A DNA stretch of 64,000 bases from Flavihumibacter soli (GCF_010692725.1 NZ_JAAFZB010000096.1:1257367-1321366); one strand, 5' to 3'; positions 1-9,260 are shown, counted from the stretch's first letter. The notes: a model not told the origin generated them from the letters alone. Program-made: numbers and translations.

Positions 1-1165
1 CACTCTTCGCCTGGGCCAAGGCGTTCTTGTAAAAATTACGCTGATTATTAAGCAGCTCCACCCGCATCTCCTGTGCGGCCTTCAGGGTTGAGAACGATGT
101 AACCACCTGGTTGCGGATAGTAAACGGGAAGGTGAGTACGCCGTTCACGCTCTCCTGGGCATGACCCCGGGAACTTGCCTGTTCAAAAAGAATTCCTATC
201 GCACCGTTTATATCAGGGTAAGTCGAACCCTTTCCGTAGTAAAAATCATCGTAAGCTTCCTTCGTGAAATAAAGCGAGCCGATCTTATCCAGCGCCTCCG
301 CATGGTAAGCCCCCATTTTAGCGGTCAGGTCCTGGTTGATTTGCGGCGTTAAAGGATTCGTTCTGGACGGGATGCCGGGCTGGAAAAAGAAAGTAGCATT
401 GGTACCCTGCTCATGGTGATCGGTCAGGATAAGCGGTTTCCATTCATGGAATTTCTGCAAGCGGCCCTTTGATTCATTATGCTGAAGCGGAAGCCAGTCG
501 CGATTAAGGTCAAACCAATAGTGATTGGTGCGCCCGTTCGGCCAGGGTTCAGAAAATTCCCTCGAATTATTATCGCTAACCAGGGTATTACTTTTATTGG
601 CATTCGCCCAGGTAGAAAACCGCTGTATACCGTCCGGATTGATTGCCGGGTCGATAAGGATAACTGTATTCTTCAGCATTTTATCTACTTCAGCCCCCTG
701 CGCCGCAGCAAGAAAGTAGGAAACCATTAGGTTGGCATTAGCTCCGCTGGGTTCGTTACCATGGACGCTATAGCCCATCCAAACTACTGCAGGCATATTT
801 TCAACGGCCATTGCTGCTGACTGTGATGGATCGCTCAATCTTAAATGCTCTTTCCGGATATTTTCAATATTCTTCTGATTTTCAGAGGAGGTAATTGTTA
901 ACAGGAGGCAGGGACGATTTTCGTAGGTTCGTGCATATTCCTGTAAACTGACCCGGTCGGAACTGCGGTCAAGTTCTTTCATATAGGCCACTATCTGGTC
1001 ATGGCTGGCATGCTGCTCACCCACCTGGAATCCCAGGAACTCTTCAGGACTGGGAACCTTTTTATCATAGGTGACATTTTGAGGCAGGTAATAACTTAAA
1101 GGAACCTGGCCAAAACTGGTATTTCCGATTAAACAGAGAAATAGAAAGAAGAAAAGTTTGCGCAT
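1..1165 (-). CDS. M14 zinc carboxypeptidase, secreted (3' end outside window)
   Basis: The reading frame opens at an ATG at 1165 on the minus strand and stays open to the window edge, giving 388 visible residues; the C-terminus is missing. A signal peptide (MRKLFFFLFLCLIGNTSFGQ) points to export. The M14 zinc site is visible: HGNE at residues 135-138 supplies His and Glu, and DHH at 249-251 can supply the third ligand. The catalytic Glu is probably E328 in ILFEQA. Family members remove C-terminal residues from peptides, or act on related amide bonds. The C-terminal region usually found in long Bacteroidota members cannot be assessed. The family call is secure; the substrate is unknown. Confidence 0.92.
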   Translation of the reverse strand, partial: MRKLFFFLFLCLIGNTSFGQVPLSYYLPQNVTYDKKVPSPEEFLGFQVGEQHASHDQIVAYMKELDRSSDRVSLQEYARTYENRPCLLLTITSSENQKNIENIRKEHLRLSDPSQSAAMAVENMPAVVWMGYSVHGNEPSGANANLMVSYFLAAAQGAEVDKMLKNTVILIDPAINPDGIQRFSTWANANKSNTLVSDNNSREFSEPWPNGRTNHYWFDLNRDWLPLQHNESKGRLQKFHEWKPLILTDHHEQGTNATFFFQPGIPSRTNPLTPQINQDLTAKMGAYHAEALDKIGSLYFTKEAYDDFYYGKGSTYPDINGAIGILFEQASSRGHAQESVNGVLTFPFTIRNQVVTSFSTLKAAQEMRVELLNNQRNFYKNALAQAKS

Positions 1166-1293
1166 GCCTGAGATTTTATCCTTGCAAGTTAAAAAGATTC
1201 TCTATTTTACTTTATCGGGATTAATTATTCATATGCGAATAGGTATATCTGCCAAGCTCTGGGATATACAGTCTCCAAATGCTATTTTTAATG

Positions 1294-1824
1294 ATGATCT
1301 CATTATCAAAATGCAGACTCCGGAGCTTTCGGTTTGGTGATGAAATTTCATTGCAGGGCCATGCGGACAATATCTCTGTCTGGATGAACCTAAGGAATTC
1401 TTTCCCTCATCCTTTTACTGTCAATGATGCTATTAGTTGGATTAGTCTGAATCGAAACAATCCTAAGCCTTGTAACCTGGCCATCACTGTTAACGACGAT
1501 GTGATCGGTGGCATCGGGATCTCCCAGCAAACAGATATTTACCAGTTAAATGCCGAGATCGGCTATTGGCTCGGCGAGCCTTACTGGAATAAAGGGATCA
1601 TGACAGAAGTTGTCATGGCAATGGTTGATTATACTTTTGCTAATTTCAACGTTATCCGGATCTATGCCGGGGTTTTTGATCATAACATCGCATCAATGCG
1701 TGTTTTGGAGAAGGCCGGATTTCACCGGGAAGCAATACACCGAAAAGCGATTTATAAATACGGAGAGATACTTGATGAACATCTATACGCAATTCTGAAG
1801 CCCGGCGCAGACAAAACACTCTAA
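1294..1824 (+). CDS. GNAT family N-acetyltransferase (RimJ/RimL-like)
   Basis: A protein of about 176 residues with the GNAT fold: a central strand EIGYWLGEPYWNKGIMTEVV, which includes the acetyl-CoA-binding turn, followed by VIRIYAGVFDHNIASMRVLEKAGF, the usual N-x-x-S-x-x-x-L-E-K-x-G-F end of RimJ/RimL-type enzymes. These transfer acetyl from acetyl-CoA to protein N-termini or small amines; the acceptor here is unknown. The start is uncertain: ATGs occur at 1279, 1291 and 1294 with no clear ribosome binding site. I chose 1294 because the leading residues then match the usual family length. It is divergent from the M14 gene and 15 bp upstream of the EcsC-family gene, so those two are probably co-transcribed. 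Confidence 0.85.
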   Translation: MISLSKCRLRSFRFGDEISLQGHADNISVWMNLRNSFPHPFTVNDAISWISLNRNNPKPCNLAITVNDDVIGGIGISQQTDIYQLNAEIGYWLGEPYWNKGIMTEVVMAMVDYTFANFNVIRIYAGVFDHNIASMRVLEKAGFHREAIHRKAIYKYGEILDEHLYAILKPGADKTL

Positions 1825-1839
1825 AATTGTTATTCTACT

Positions 1840-2580
1840 ATGACCCATTACGAACAGATCGCATATAACGAATTAGTACTGTGGCAGCATAAAGTCCAGA
1901 AAAAGCCTACGCTTGTAAATCGCCTGGCTAAGAATGTGCAGAACCGCATTAATAATTTTATCCCGGAAAAAGTTCATAAGGCCATTACGGTCACCATTCA
2001 GAAAATGGTGGAGGCAGTGTTGTTCGGGGCTAAGTATACGAATCCCACACCCAGGACAGAGGGATCTTTACAGATCCGGGAAGCTCATGTGAGAGAGCGG
2101 ATTGAATTCTACAGGAAAACGGCAACTGCCGAAGGAGCCATTACGGGAGCGGGAGGAATACTTTTAGGGCTGGCAGATTTCCCCTTGCTGATAGGAATCA
2201 AATTAAAGCTGCTCTTTGAAATTGCCGCCCTCTACGGTTATGATGTACGCAATTACAAGGAGCGGGTCTACCTGCTCTATATTTTCCAGCTTGCCTTTTC
2301 AAGCCAGCAGGGAAGGAATGAAGTCTACAAGCATATACTGAACTGGCAGGGATACAGTAACTCACTGCCGGATGATATAGCCGAGTTCGACTGGCGTTCT
2401 TTCCAGCAGGAGTACCGGGATTATATTGACCTTGCTAAGATGGCACAGCTGATCCCGGTTATCGGTGCCGCTGTTGGTGCCGTAGTGAATTATAAGCTGA
2501 TCAACCAGCTGGGGGAAACAGCCATCAACTGCTATAGGATGCGGAAGATAAGTGCCTTAAAAATTTTGAAAAAGGAATAA
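1840..2580 (+). CDS. EcsC family protein
   Basis: 246 residues. The pattern of EcsC-family proteins is visible: a helical N-terminus, then an AEGAITGAGGILLGLADFP segment (about residues 98-117), a hydrophobic helix, IKLKLLFEIAALYGYD, and a second glycine-rich hydrophobic segment near the C-terminus (IPVIGAAVGAVVNYKLI). The family is named after a Bacillus protein encoded beside the EcsAB ABC transporter, but its biochemical role is not settled. Here no ABC transporter is adjacent. The gene follows the GNAT by 15 bp and its stop codon lies inside a long inverted repeat shared with the convergent gene. Confidence 0.82.
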   Translation: MTHYEQIAYNELVLWQHKVQKKPTLVNRLAKNVQNRINNFIPEKVHKAITVTIQKMVEAVLFGAKYTNPTPRTEGSLQIREAHVRERIEFYRKTATAEGAITGAGGILLGLADFPLLIGIKLKLLFEIAALYGYDVRNYKERVYLLYIFQLAFSSQQGRNEVYKHILNWQGYSNSLPDDIAEFDWRSFQQEYRDYIDLAKMAQLIPVIGAAVGAVVNYKLINQLGETAINCYRMRKISALKILKKE

Positions 2581-2620
2581 TGATCAGACTTACCTGAACA
2601 TGTTTGTAGGTCTGATCATT
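2579..2620. terminator. Bidirectional hairpin between convergent genes
   Basis: The arms AATGATCAGACTTAC (2579-2593) and GTAGGTCTGATCATT (2606-2620) pair over 15 bp with one G-U pair around a 12-nt loop. The left arm includes the last two bases of the EcsC-family stop codon. It sits between genes converging from 2580 and 2629, so it can terminate both, although T-tracts are weak. Confidence 0.6.
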
Positions 2621-2628
2621 TACAGCGA

Positions 2629-3177
2629 CTAAAATAACTTTTCAGGTGGCGGAGTTACACCCATTAGTCTTAGGTAAACGGTGCATTGGCCGCGGTGGTG
2701 GGTCTGATGCTCAAAGCCCTTGATAAGCCATTCGAACTGACTTGCAGTGAGCTTGAAGCTTTCCATGGTCACCTTATTCGTCAGCTTTGATTCATCCATG
2801 TTTTTAATGCTGTTAATGGCAAAATCATAGCTTTCCATCACGGTTTTGGTAAGTACCGCTTTAGTTTTCAATTCATCGCTTTTCTCCAGGTTCTTGTCGG
2901 CGAAGATGGGCTTTACTCCGGTCCCGTTTGCCGTGAACATCACATTGGCTTGCGCCAGGTGCAGCATCTGCTCAGCAAAGGTTCGAACTTCAGGGGTTGG
3001 CTTAAAGGACATACCTTTTTCGGGCATGGCATCCAGGTATTCCTTCGTATAAGCCTTCGCTCTCTCCCAGTCTTTCAGCGACTGGGCCTTCAGATCTGCG
3101 TTGCTCAGACTCTGAGCAAAGCTGCCGGCAGATATAAGTAATGCCAGAAATGTCAGGGTTAACTTTAATACTTTCAT
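2629..3177 (-). CDS. Secreted DinB-like (four-helix) protein
   Basis: 182 residues with a clear signal peptide ending in SAGSFAQ. The mature part resembles the DinB/YfiT four-helix family: an early helix with FAEQMLHLAQAN and a C-terminal helix with HQTHHRGQCTVYLRLMGV. The spaced histidines (in HLAQ and HQTHHRGQ) are the usual metal ligands of the family. DinB-like proteins are metal-dependent thiol or other transferases in the few studied cases, and most are uncharacterised; this one would act in the periplasm. It is unrelated to the DNA polymerase IV gene dinB at 54188. It is convergent with the EcsC-family gene and lies 49 bp downstream of the FAD-oxidoreductase gene on the same strand. 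Confidence 0.85.
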   Translation of the reverse strand: MKVLKLTLTFLALLISAGSFAQSLSNADLKAQSLKDWERAKAYTKEYLDAMPEKGMSFKPTPEVRTFAEQMLHLAQANVMFTANGTGVKPIFADKNLEKSDELKTKAVLTKTVMESYDFAINSIKNMDESKLTNKVTMESFKLTASQFEWLIKGFEHQTHHRGQCTVYLRLMGVTPPPEKLF

Positions 3178-3226
3178 AATGCATTGATTAATCGGGTGAG
3201 TAATAAAGTTAACTATTTAAAAAGAA

Positions 3227-4486
3227 TCAATTGAGTAGCCTGCCGTTAAAATCAATACGAATATTGAAGGGTTGCAGGTAACGGTTGGTCAATACTGCAA
3301 ATTCGCGTCGATTGATCGCCCGTTTCGGTTCGTACTTGCTGCTGAATCTAAAACTCTTTTTCCAGCCCTCCTCTATCTCGCGGCGGAGTTCCTCGCCCCT
3401 TGTGGCAGTAAACATCAGCAGGTTGATGGCGTCCTCAATGCTCAGGCTGTCTGTTTTATGATCGGCGAACCAAATCTGGCTCCTTGAATAATATTCTTTC
3501 ATGGGGAGCCTTAGCTCTTCTGATGTAATAGTTCCCAACGTATCGAACACGAATACCTCATTACTATCTTTTAAGGCTGTTTTCCATTTAAGGATACCGC
3601 TAAGTCCCGTGTGCTGCAAGGCTAAAGCATGGCGATCATTGAATGCAATATCAGTGTACGGAATTATCCGGGCATCATAGGCCAGCATTTCTCCCTGGGT
3701 GAGGCGAATATTCAGATTTCTGGAGGTAGTCTTGAAAAACGCACAGAAAGCTGCTGAAGCACCTGCCGCCTGTCCTGCGAGCATTGGCTGAGGCTGCAAA
3801 TCGTCTGAAACAGGGGAAATCACGAAGATATTTTCTGTGCCTGCCGGCATCAGGGTAGCAACAGGGATCAGGTATGTGGCCTTCGTTTTTTCGGCCTGGC
3901 TGATTCCCCATCCCACTGAAGATCGAAAAAGCTTCGGTGCCAGGATTGGCGATTTAAGCCAGATAGCCGTCTGAATGATAGTTTTCACCGGATCAATCTT
4001 CAGCATTGAAGAAATTACCGACACGGTTGACGCATCTATGACAACATCCGTTTTAACTGACCGGCCATTCTGCAATTTTATTTCCCAGCCCTTGCCATCT
4101 TTTTTTATATCCCGAAGACCTGTATTGAGCATCACCGTCATGTTCTTCACTGTATCAGTGATACTTTTAAGAATAAGGACAGCATTTTCTGAAGTTATTG
4201 CCTGCCGTGCTAAGGAATCCACTTTCCCTCCTTCCGCTTCACGTTTATAGATGTAGTGATCCCGGATCCTTTCCAGTACTACCAGGTCGTCTTTCCCGAA
4301 CCTGGGATTGAGTGAAGGACCCGGCTCAATGAGCATAGATTTAACTCCCGACCGTGCGGCCTGTATGGCCGCTGAAATCCCGGCTGCAGTTCCGCCAATG
4401 ACGGTTACATCCGTGCGAATAGTCTGAGCGGACAAGCTGAAGGAACCAAGAACGAATATGAAGGGTAGTATTAATTTTCTGATCAT
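3227..4486 (-). CDS. Secreted FAD-dependent oxidoreductase
   Basis: 419 residues. A signal peptide (FVLGSFSLSAQ) is followed at once by a Rossmann FAD-binding motif, VTVIGGTAAGISAAIQAARSG, where the usual GxGxxG reads G-G-T-A-A-G. A second stretch, TDVVIDASTVSVISSML, corresponds to the ATG-like strand of this superfamily (FAD_oxidored type). Substrate-binding features were not identifiable. The C-terminal 90 residues (EDAINLLMF and RREFAVLTNRYLQP) resemble the SLH-like tail seen in some Bacteroidota FAD proteins. It is divergent from the amidase gene (73-bp gap) and probably shares the unit of the DinB-like gene downstream. FAD binding is well supported; the reaction is unknown. Confidence 0.8.
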   Translation of the reverse strand: MIRKLILPFIFVLGSFSLSAQTIRTDVTVIGGTAAGISAAIQAARSGVKSMLIEPGPSLNPRFGKDDLVVLERIRDHYIYKREAEGGKVDSLARQAITSENAVLILKSITDTVKNMTVMLNTGLRDIKKDGKGWEIKLQNGRSVKTDVVIDASTVSVISSMLKIDPVKTIIQTAIWLKSPILAPKLFRSSVGWGISQAEKTKATYLIPVATLMPAGTENIFVISPVSDDLQPQPMLAGQAAGASAAFCAFFKTTSRNLNIRLTQGEMLAYDARIIPYTDIAFNDRHALALQHTGLSGILKWKTALKDSNEVFVFDTLGTITSEELRLPMKEYYSRSQIWFADHKTDSLSIEDAINLLMFTATRGEELRREIEEGWKKSFRFSSKYEPKRAINRREFAVLTNRYLQPFNIRIDFNGRLLN

Positions 4487-4559
4487 AGGGGTAAATTCGT
4501 TGAGGCTGAAATTACGGTTTCTTTCATTAAATTTAATGCCTTTGTCAACCTAAACGCAC

Positions 4560-6224
4560 ATGAAACTACTTACTACTAAAAATATTGTAGTGGCTGCCGC
4601 CTGTATTCTGAGTTTTATCCTGGGCAGTTTTATTTCTGAAAAAGCAGATGAACTAAAGATTACCACGGCAATGGTTAAGCAGGTACAGGCTCTCCTGGGC
4701 CTGGAGTTCACTGATGCTGAAACGGATTCGATGCTGAACGACCTGACTGACCAGCGGAAGAACCTTGCAGAGATCCGCAAGCTTGATATTCCGAATTCTA
4801 TTTCACCAGCGCTTGACTTCAACCCGATGCCAGTCGGCTATAGGTTTCCTGATAAAGCCAACTACTTCAAGCCGGGAACAATTAACGGTGTACCACTGTC
4901 AGCAGATAAACAGGAACTGGCCTTCTATAATATCCGGGAGCTTGCATGGCTCTTAAAAACCCGAAAGATTACGTCAGTGGAACTGACGCGCTATTTCATT
5001 GATCGCTTAAAGAAATATGATTCCACCCTGCTCAATGTCATTTCGTTTACGGAAGAAAGGGCGTTGAAACAGGCAGCTAAAGCCGATGCTGAGATAAAGG
5101 CGGGAAAGTACCGTGGCCTGTTGCACGGCATTCCTTTCGGAGCGAAAGATCTTCTTTCTGCTAAAGGCAGGAAAACCACCTGGGGATCGGTAGCCTACAA
5201 AGATCAGCAGATCGAGCTGGATGCTACCGTCATTACCCGGCTAGAGAACGAAGGTGCAGTATTGATTGCCAAGACGACCCTGGGCGAATTAGCAATGGGA
5301 GATGTCTGGTTTGGAGGAAAGACCAAAAACCCATGGAATATTAAACGCGGTTCGAGCGGCTCATCGGCAGGATCTGCATCGGCGGTGGCTGCGGGTTGCC
5401 TGCCCTTTGCCATTGGCTCAGAAACGCTCGGATCCATTGTATCTCCATCTACTGAATGCGGCACAACCGGCTTACGTCCCACGTTTGGCCGGGTAAGTAA
5501 ATATGGAGCAATGGCCCTGAGCTGGAGTATGGACAAGTTAGGCCCGATAGCCCGCAGCGCGGAAGACTGTGCAATTGTCTTTAATGCTATAATGGGACCT
5601 GATGGAAAGGACCAGAGTGTAATAGAGGCACCCTTTAACTACATCTCTCCGGGCGGAACGTTGCAGGGAATGCGCATCGGCTATATAAAATCAGCCTTCT
5701 CCGCGAAGGGAGTTAATGACAGCCTGACACTGATGAAACTAAAAGAACTGGGTGCGGAACTCATCCCTATTGAAATCCCCAAAATGCCTTATGGTGATAT
5801 GCTTATCGTATTATCAGCAGAGGCCGGGGCTGCCTTTAGTGATCTGACACTAAGTAATCGTGATGACCTGCTGGTTCAGCAGGGACGGAGTGCATGGCCG
5901 AATACCTTTCGATCAGCCCGCTTTATTCCCGCGGTGGAATATATTCAGGCTAACCGCGCCCGAACAATGCTTATCCAGAAGCTTCATGAAACAATTAAAG
6001 ATCTTGATCTCTACGTAGCGCCTTCCTTCAGTAATAACCTGTTGGCAACCAACCTGAGCGGTCACCCGGCTGTTGTATTGCCCAATGGCTTTAATAAGGA
6101 TGGCCTGCCAACCAGTATCACTTTCACCGGTCAGCTTTTTGGTGAGGGAAAGCTGTTGCAAGCTGCGGAGGTCTATCAAAAGGCTACGACATTTAATCAG
6201 AAACACCCGCAAATGAATTTTTAA
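4560..6224 (+). CDS. Amidase-signature family hydrolase, exported
   Basis: 554 residues with an N-terminal hydrophobic segment (VVAAACILSFILGSF) that exports or anchors it. The Ser-cisSer-Lys triad of amidase-signature enzymes can be placed: K196 in IPFGAKDL, cis-Ser S265 in RGSSGSSAGSASA, and nucleophile S292 in GSETLGSIVSPS, followed by the conserved GLRPTFGRVS. It hydrolyses an amide bond; the substrate is not evident. No GatB or GatC gene is nearby, and the leader segment argues against a role as GatA. About 100 residues of helical sequence precede the catalytic domain. It is divergent from the FAD oxidoreductase. Confidence 0.92.
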   Translation: MKLLTTKNIVVAAACILSFILGSFISEKADELKITTAMVKQVQALLGLEFTDAETDSMLNDLTDQRKNLAEIRKLDIPNSISPALDFNPMPVGYRFPDKANYFKPGTINGVPLSADKQELAFYNIRELAWLLKTRKITSVELTRYFIDRLKKYDSTLLNVISFTEERALKQAAKADAEIKAGKYRGLLHGIPFGAKDLLSAKGRKTTWGSVAYKDQQIELDATVITRLENEGAVLIAKTTLGELAMGDVWFGGKTKNPWNIKRGSSGSSAGSASAVAAGCLPFAIGSETLGSIVSPSTECGTTGLRPTFGRVSKYGAMALSWSMDKLGPIARSAEDCAIVFNAIMGPDGKDQSVIEAPFNYISPGGTLQGMRIGYIKSAFSAKGVNDSLTLMKLKELGAELIPIEIPKMPYGDMLIVLSAEAGAAFSDLTLSNRDDLLVQQGRSAWPNTFRSARFIPAVEYIQANRARTMLIQKLHETIKDLDLYVAPSFSNNLLATNLSGHPAVVLPNGFNKDGLPTSITFTGQLFGEGKLLQAAEVYQKATTFNQKHPQMNF

Positions 6225-6334
6225 ATAAGGGTCATATTTTAACTAAACAGTACACGATAAGCGAATTAAGTGTTAACTTTTAAAATCAAATCACCTAAGT
6301 AGATCTGACTGCTGAACTAAATAGTACTGAGGAG

Positions 6335-7414
6335 ATGGAAAGTAAAGGCTTATTGTTTATCCCGGATATCAGCGGCTTCACCCGGTTTGTGAACCAGACG
6401 GAGATTGAGCATACCAGGCTGATCATCCAGGAACTGCTGGAGTCAATTATCAATTCAAACCAGATTGGCCTGGAGGTCTCGGAAATTGAAGGCGACGCTA
6501 TTCTTTTCTATAAATTTGGAGAACCACCGGCATTAGAGGAATTATATCAACAGGTCGAAAAGATGTTCTGCGAGTTTCATACGCGCCTGATCGCTTATGA
6601 CCGCCGCCGTTTTTGCTATTGTGCCGCGTGCAATTCTGCCATTGACCTGACTTTGAAAGTGATCACTCACTACGGTGAATTCACAGAGTATCATGTTGGG
6701 AATTTCGATAAGCTGATTGGCAAAGACATTATTATCGCACACCAGCTTTTAAAGAACGATATCGAACAACATGAATACTGGCTGGTAACCAAAGACCTGG
6801 TTCCCGGTAGCGAGCCTTCTGATATGAAACAATGGATGAAGTGGAGCAGCAGTGCCAAGCAAACTGACAGTGGTGAGGTCACATTCCATTACACGCAGCT
6901 GAGCGCTTTGAAAGAACAGCTGGGCATCAGCGTTGAATCAAATGTAGACCTCTCAGGCATGGTAAAAATGGTCTCGCTTAGTAAAGAATATGAAGTGGAT
7001 ATCATTACCCTATTTCACACAACGGGCGACTTTAATTACCGCAGCCGCTGGCATGAAGGCGTAAAAGCGGTCGAAGAGATAGAACATCTGCTTCCTCGTG
7101 TTGGCATGCGTTGCCGCTGTATCAGGGAAGACGGCGAAGCGGTAATCTATGCGAGCAGTTATGCGTATAATCCCCACAAAATTGAATTCACTGAAACAGA
7201 GGAAAAGAGTAAAAATGTGGTACATTACCTGCTGGAAAAAACCGGTCCGAATAAAACAAGGCTGACGATTGATCTTTATATTCAGAAAAATTTCACAGGC
7301 GAATTGAAGTATAAGCTTCTGAAGCGAAACCGGACGGAAGCTGAACTTCGCCGGTCGATGGAAAATATTGCAACCCTCGTGAAAGAGATTAACCTACCCG
7401 CTCTTGCGGGCTGA
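6335..7414 (+). CDS. DUF2652 domain protein with C-terminal SRPBCC-like domain
   Basis: 359 residues in two parts. Residues 1 to about 190 match DUF2652: they begin FIPDISGFTRFVNQTEIEH, continue with EIEGDAILFYKFG, and carry a cysteine pair in FCYCAAC, layout reminiscent of class III nucleotide cyclase domains (ISGFT...GDAIL). Residues from about 215 look like an SRPBCC/polyketide-cyclase fold (STTG-like LFHTTGDFNYRSRWHEGVKAVEEIEHLLPRVG, then strands and a long C-terminal helix) and could bind a hydrophobic ligand. Cyclase activity is not established for DUF2652. It lies 26 bp upstream of an aldehyde dehydrogenase on the same strand, so the two may be co-expressed. Confidence 0.8.
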   Translation: MESKGLLFIPDISGFTRFVNQTEIEHTRLIIQELLESIINSNQIGLEVSEIEGDAILFYKFGEPPALEELYQQVEKMFCEFHTRLIAYDRRRFCYCAACNSAIDLTLKVITHYGEFTEYHVGNFDKLIGKDIIIAHQLLKNDIEQHEYWLVTKDLVPGSEPSDMKQWMKWSSSAKQTDSGEVTFHYTQLSALKEQLGISVESNVDLSGMVKMVSLSKEYEVDIITLFHTTGDFNYRSRWHEGVKAVEEIEHLLPRVGMRCRCIREDGEAVIYASSYAYNPHKIEFTETEEKSKNVVHYLLEKTGPNKTRLTIDLYIQKNFTGELKYKLLKRNRTEAELRRSMENIATLVKEINLPALAG

Positions 7415-7440
7415 GCCCTAACTGATTTAAACTACCAAAC

Positions 7441-8838
7441 TTGAAGCAAACCATAAAGGAGATCTTTGACCTTCAAAAAGCCCACAGCCCCCATCTTAGA
7501 ACTACCGGATCATCTGAAAGAAAGGATAAACTTCGTAAGTTAAAAAGCATAATTGAATCGAGCGAGACGGATATCTTTGAAGCTCTGTACCAGGATTTGG
7601 GGAAGTCAGAATTTGAAGCCGCCTTATCCGAACTTTATATAGTTTACTCGGAGATTGATTTCGCTATAAAAAACCTGGACCGCTGGATGAAACCCCGGAA
7701 AGTCAGGGTGACACTCTCAAGCCTCCTTAGCAAAAACCGTATTTACTATGAGCCGAAGGGCGTTTGCCTGATAATTGCTCCGTGGAACTATCCCTTCCAG
7801 TTGTTGATAAGTCCGCTGATCTCTGCAATTGCGGCCGGCAACTGCGCCATGCTTAAACCATCCGAGCTCAGCTGCAGCACAAGCCATGTGCTCACAAGGA
7901 TGATCAATGCAAATTTCGAAAGCAGTGAGATCGCTTGTTTCGAAGGCGATGCCACTTGTGCAGAGGAGCTGCTTAGTCTACCATTCGATCACATTTTCTT
8001 CACAGGCAGCACCGACGTAGGTAAGAAGGTAATGGCCGCAGCAGCGAAGAACCTCAGTCCTGTTACACTTGAACTAGGCGGAAAATCACCGGTGATTATT
8101 GACGAAAATGTCAGCCTCGAGAAAGTTGTTGATAAGATCATGTGGGGAAAGTTTATCAACGCCGGGCAAACATGCATTGCTCCGGATTATGTCCTGATCA
8201 GGGCAGAACAGCAGGACAAATTCCTTGAACTGTCTCGCAGCGTTTTGAAGAAAATGTACTATGCGGAAGGTGTCCTTGATGAGAACAGTTATGGTAAGAT
8301 CATCAGCCAGCGACATTTCGAGCGCCTGAACGGTCTGCTTAGACAGGCTGTCGATGAGGGTGCGATAATTGATATTGGCGGCGCATCTAATGAAGAGAAA
8401 CAGATAATTGAACCGACAGTGGTTTCGAATGTTGATCCGCAATCAGGCCTTATGCAGGAAGAGATCTTCGGGCCGCTCTTGCCCATTATAAACTACAAAT
8501 CGCTGGAGGAAGCAATAAGGTTTATCAACGATCGGCCTAAGCCACTGGCACTTTATATCTTTTCAGATACTGATAGCTCCGCAGAAACGATCATTAAGCA
8601 AACCTCCGCCGGCGGCACGACCGTCAATGACATTGCGATACACTTCGCTAATTCATCCCTTCCATTTGGTGGTGTGGGCACAAGTGGCATGGGGAGTTCC
8701 CATGGCTTTTACGGTTTCCGGGCATTTTCCCACGAGCGTGCAGTGACTTTCCAGTCGAAAGTAGATTTCAACCGCTTAGCTTACCCTCCTTACGGTAATA
8801 AGAAAGGCTTGCTGAAATGGCTTAAGAAAGTGATATAA
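7441..8838 (+). CDS. NAD(P)-dependent aldehyde dehydrogenase
   Basis: 465 residues, starting at a TTG codon; no ATG gives a full-length protein and no strong ribosome binding site is visible. It belongs to the class 3-like ALDHs that act on fatty, aromatic or related aldehydes. Motifs: APWNYPFQL for cofactor binding, FTGSTDVG, the general-base Glu E211 in TLELGGKSP, and catalytic Cys C245 in GQTCIAPDYVL. EEIFGPLLP and SLPFGGVGTSGMG close the active site. The C-terminal hydrophobic or basic tail (KKGLLKWLKKVI) may give peripheral membrane contact, as in fatty aldehyde dehydrogenases. It follows the DUF2652 gene by 26 bp. Confidence 0.93.
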   Translation: MKQTIKEIFDLQKAHSPHLRTTGSSERKDKLRKLKSIIESSETDIFEALYQDLGKSEFEAALSELYIVYSEIDFAIKNLDRWMKPRKVRVTLSSLLSKNRIYYEPKGVCLIIAPWNYPFQLLISPLISAIAAGNCAMLKPSELSCSTSHVLTRMINANFESSEIACFEGDATCAEELLSLPFDHIFFTGSTDVGKKVMAAAAKNLSPVTLELGGKSPVIIDENVSLEKVVDKIMWGKFINAGQTCIAPDYVLIRAEQQDKFLELSRSVLKKMYYAEGVLDENSYGKIISQRHFERLNGLLRQAVDEGAIIDIGGASNEEKQIIEPTVVSNVDPQSGLMQEEIFGPLLPIINYKSLEEAIRFINDRPKPLALYIFSDTDSSAETIIKQTSAGGTTVNDIAIHFANSSLPFGGVGTSGMGSSHGFYGFRAFSHERAVTFQSKVDFNRLAYPPYGNKKGLLKWLKKVI

Positions 8839-8867
8839 GATCGTCGATCAATGAAGGAAATTCGGAC

Positions 8868-9260
8868 TTAGTTCTTTGAACTGTGTACCGCCATCCTGTT
8901 GCCTTCGGAGTCAGTGAAAAATCCGCAGTAGCCAATCTCAGGCGTGATGAGGTATGTTGGTCCTGTTATTTTTCCGCCACTCTCTTCAACCCGTTTAAGG
9001 AAGGCATCACAACCGCCGGTTTCATTAGCATTCAGATAGACCAGTGTATTGCTTTCACCAGGAGTATACCCGGCGCCTTTAATCAGGGCACCACCCACAT
9101 CCTTCATATCCATATTCTCCGTGTAGATCATCCCCATCTTTAAACCGGGAGCCGTCTCCTCATCAATTTTTATATCGGCCTGCAGAACAGCAGAGTAGAA
9201 TTTCTTTGCCCGTTCCATGTCTGATACAGGGATCTCGAGCCAGTTGATAAGATTTGCCAT
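8868..9260 (-). CDS. VOC (glyoxalase-like) family protein
   Basis: 130 residues with two beta-alpha-beta-beta-beta units. It starts NWLEIPVSDMERAKKFYSAVL, where the strand plus MERAKKFY helix is diagnostic, and ends GPTYLITPEIGYCGFFTDSEGNRMAVHS, with the usual DSEGNR turn. Members bind metal or small ligands, and their reactions vary widely. It is convergent with the aldehyde dehydrogenase (29-bp gap). It is one of three VOC genes in the window (with 38267 and 59002), and their sequences differ from one another. Confidence 0.88.
   Translation of the reverse strand: MANLINWLEIPVSDMERAKKFYSAVLQADIKIDEETAPGLKMGMIYTENMDMKDVGGALIKGAGYTPGESNTLVYLNANETGGCDAFLKRVEESGGKITGPTYLITPEIGYCGFFTDSEGNRMAVHSSKN

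Noticed and set aside
1158..1340. 60-residue plus-strand ORF near the GNAT start
   Set aside because: Ends inside the GNAT coding region in another frame and has no recognised features.
5590..5720. GatA function for the amidase
   Set aside because: An N-terminal hydrophobic leader and about 100 extra residues, with no gatB or gatC nearby, argue for an exported amidase.
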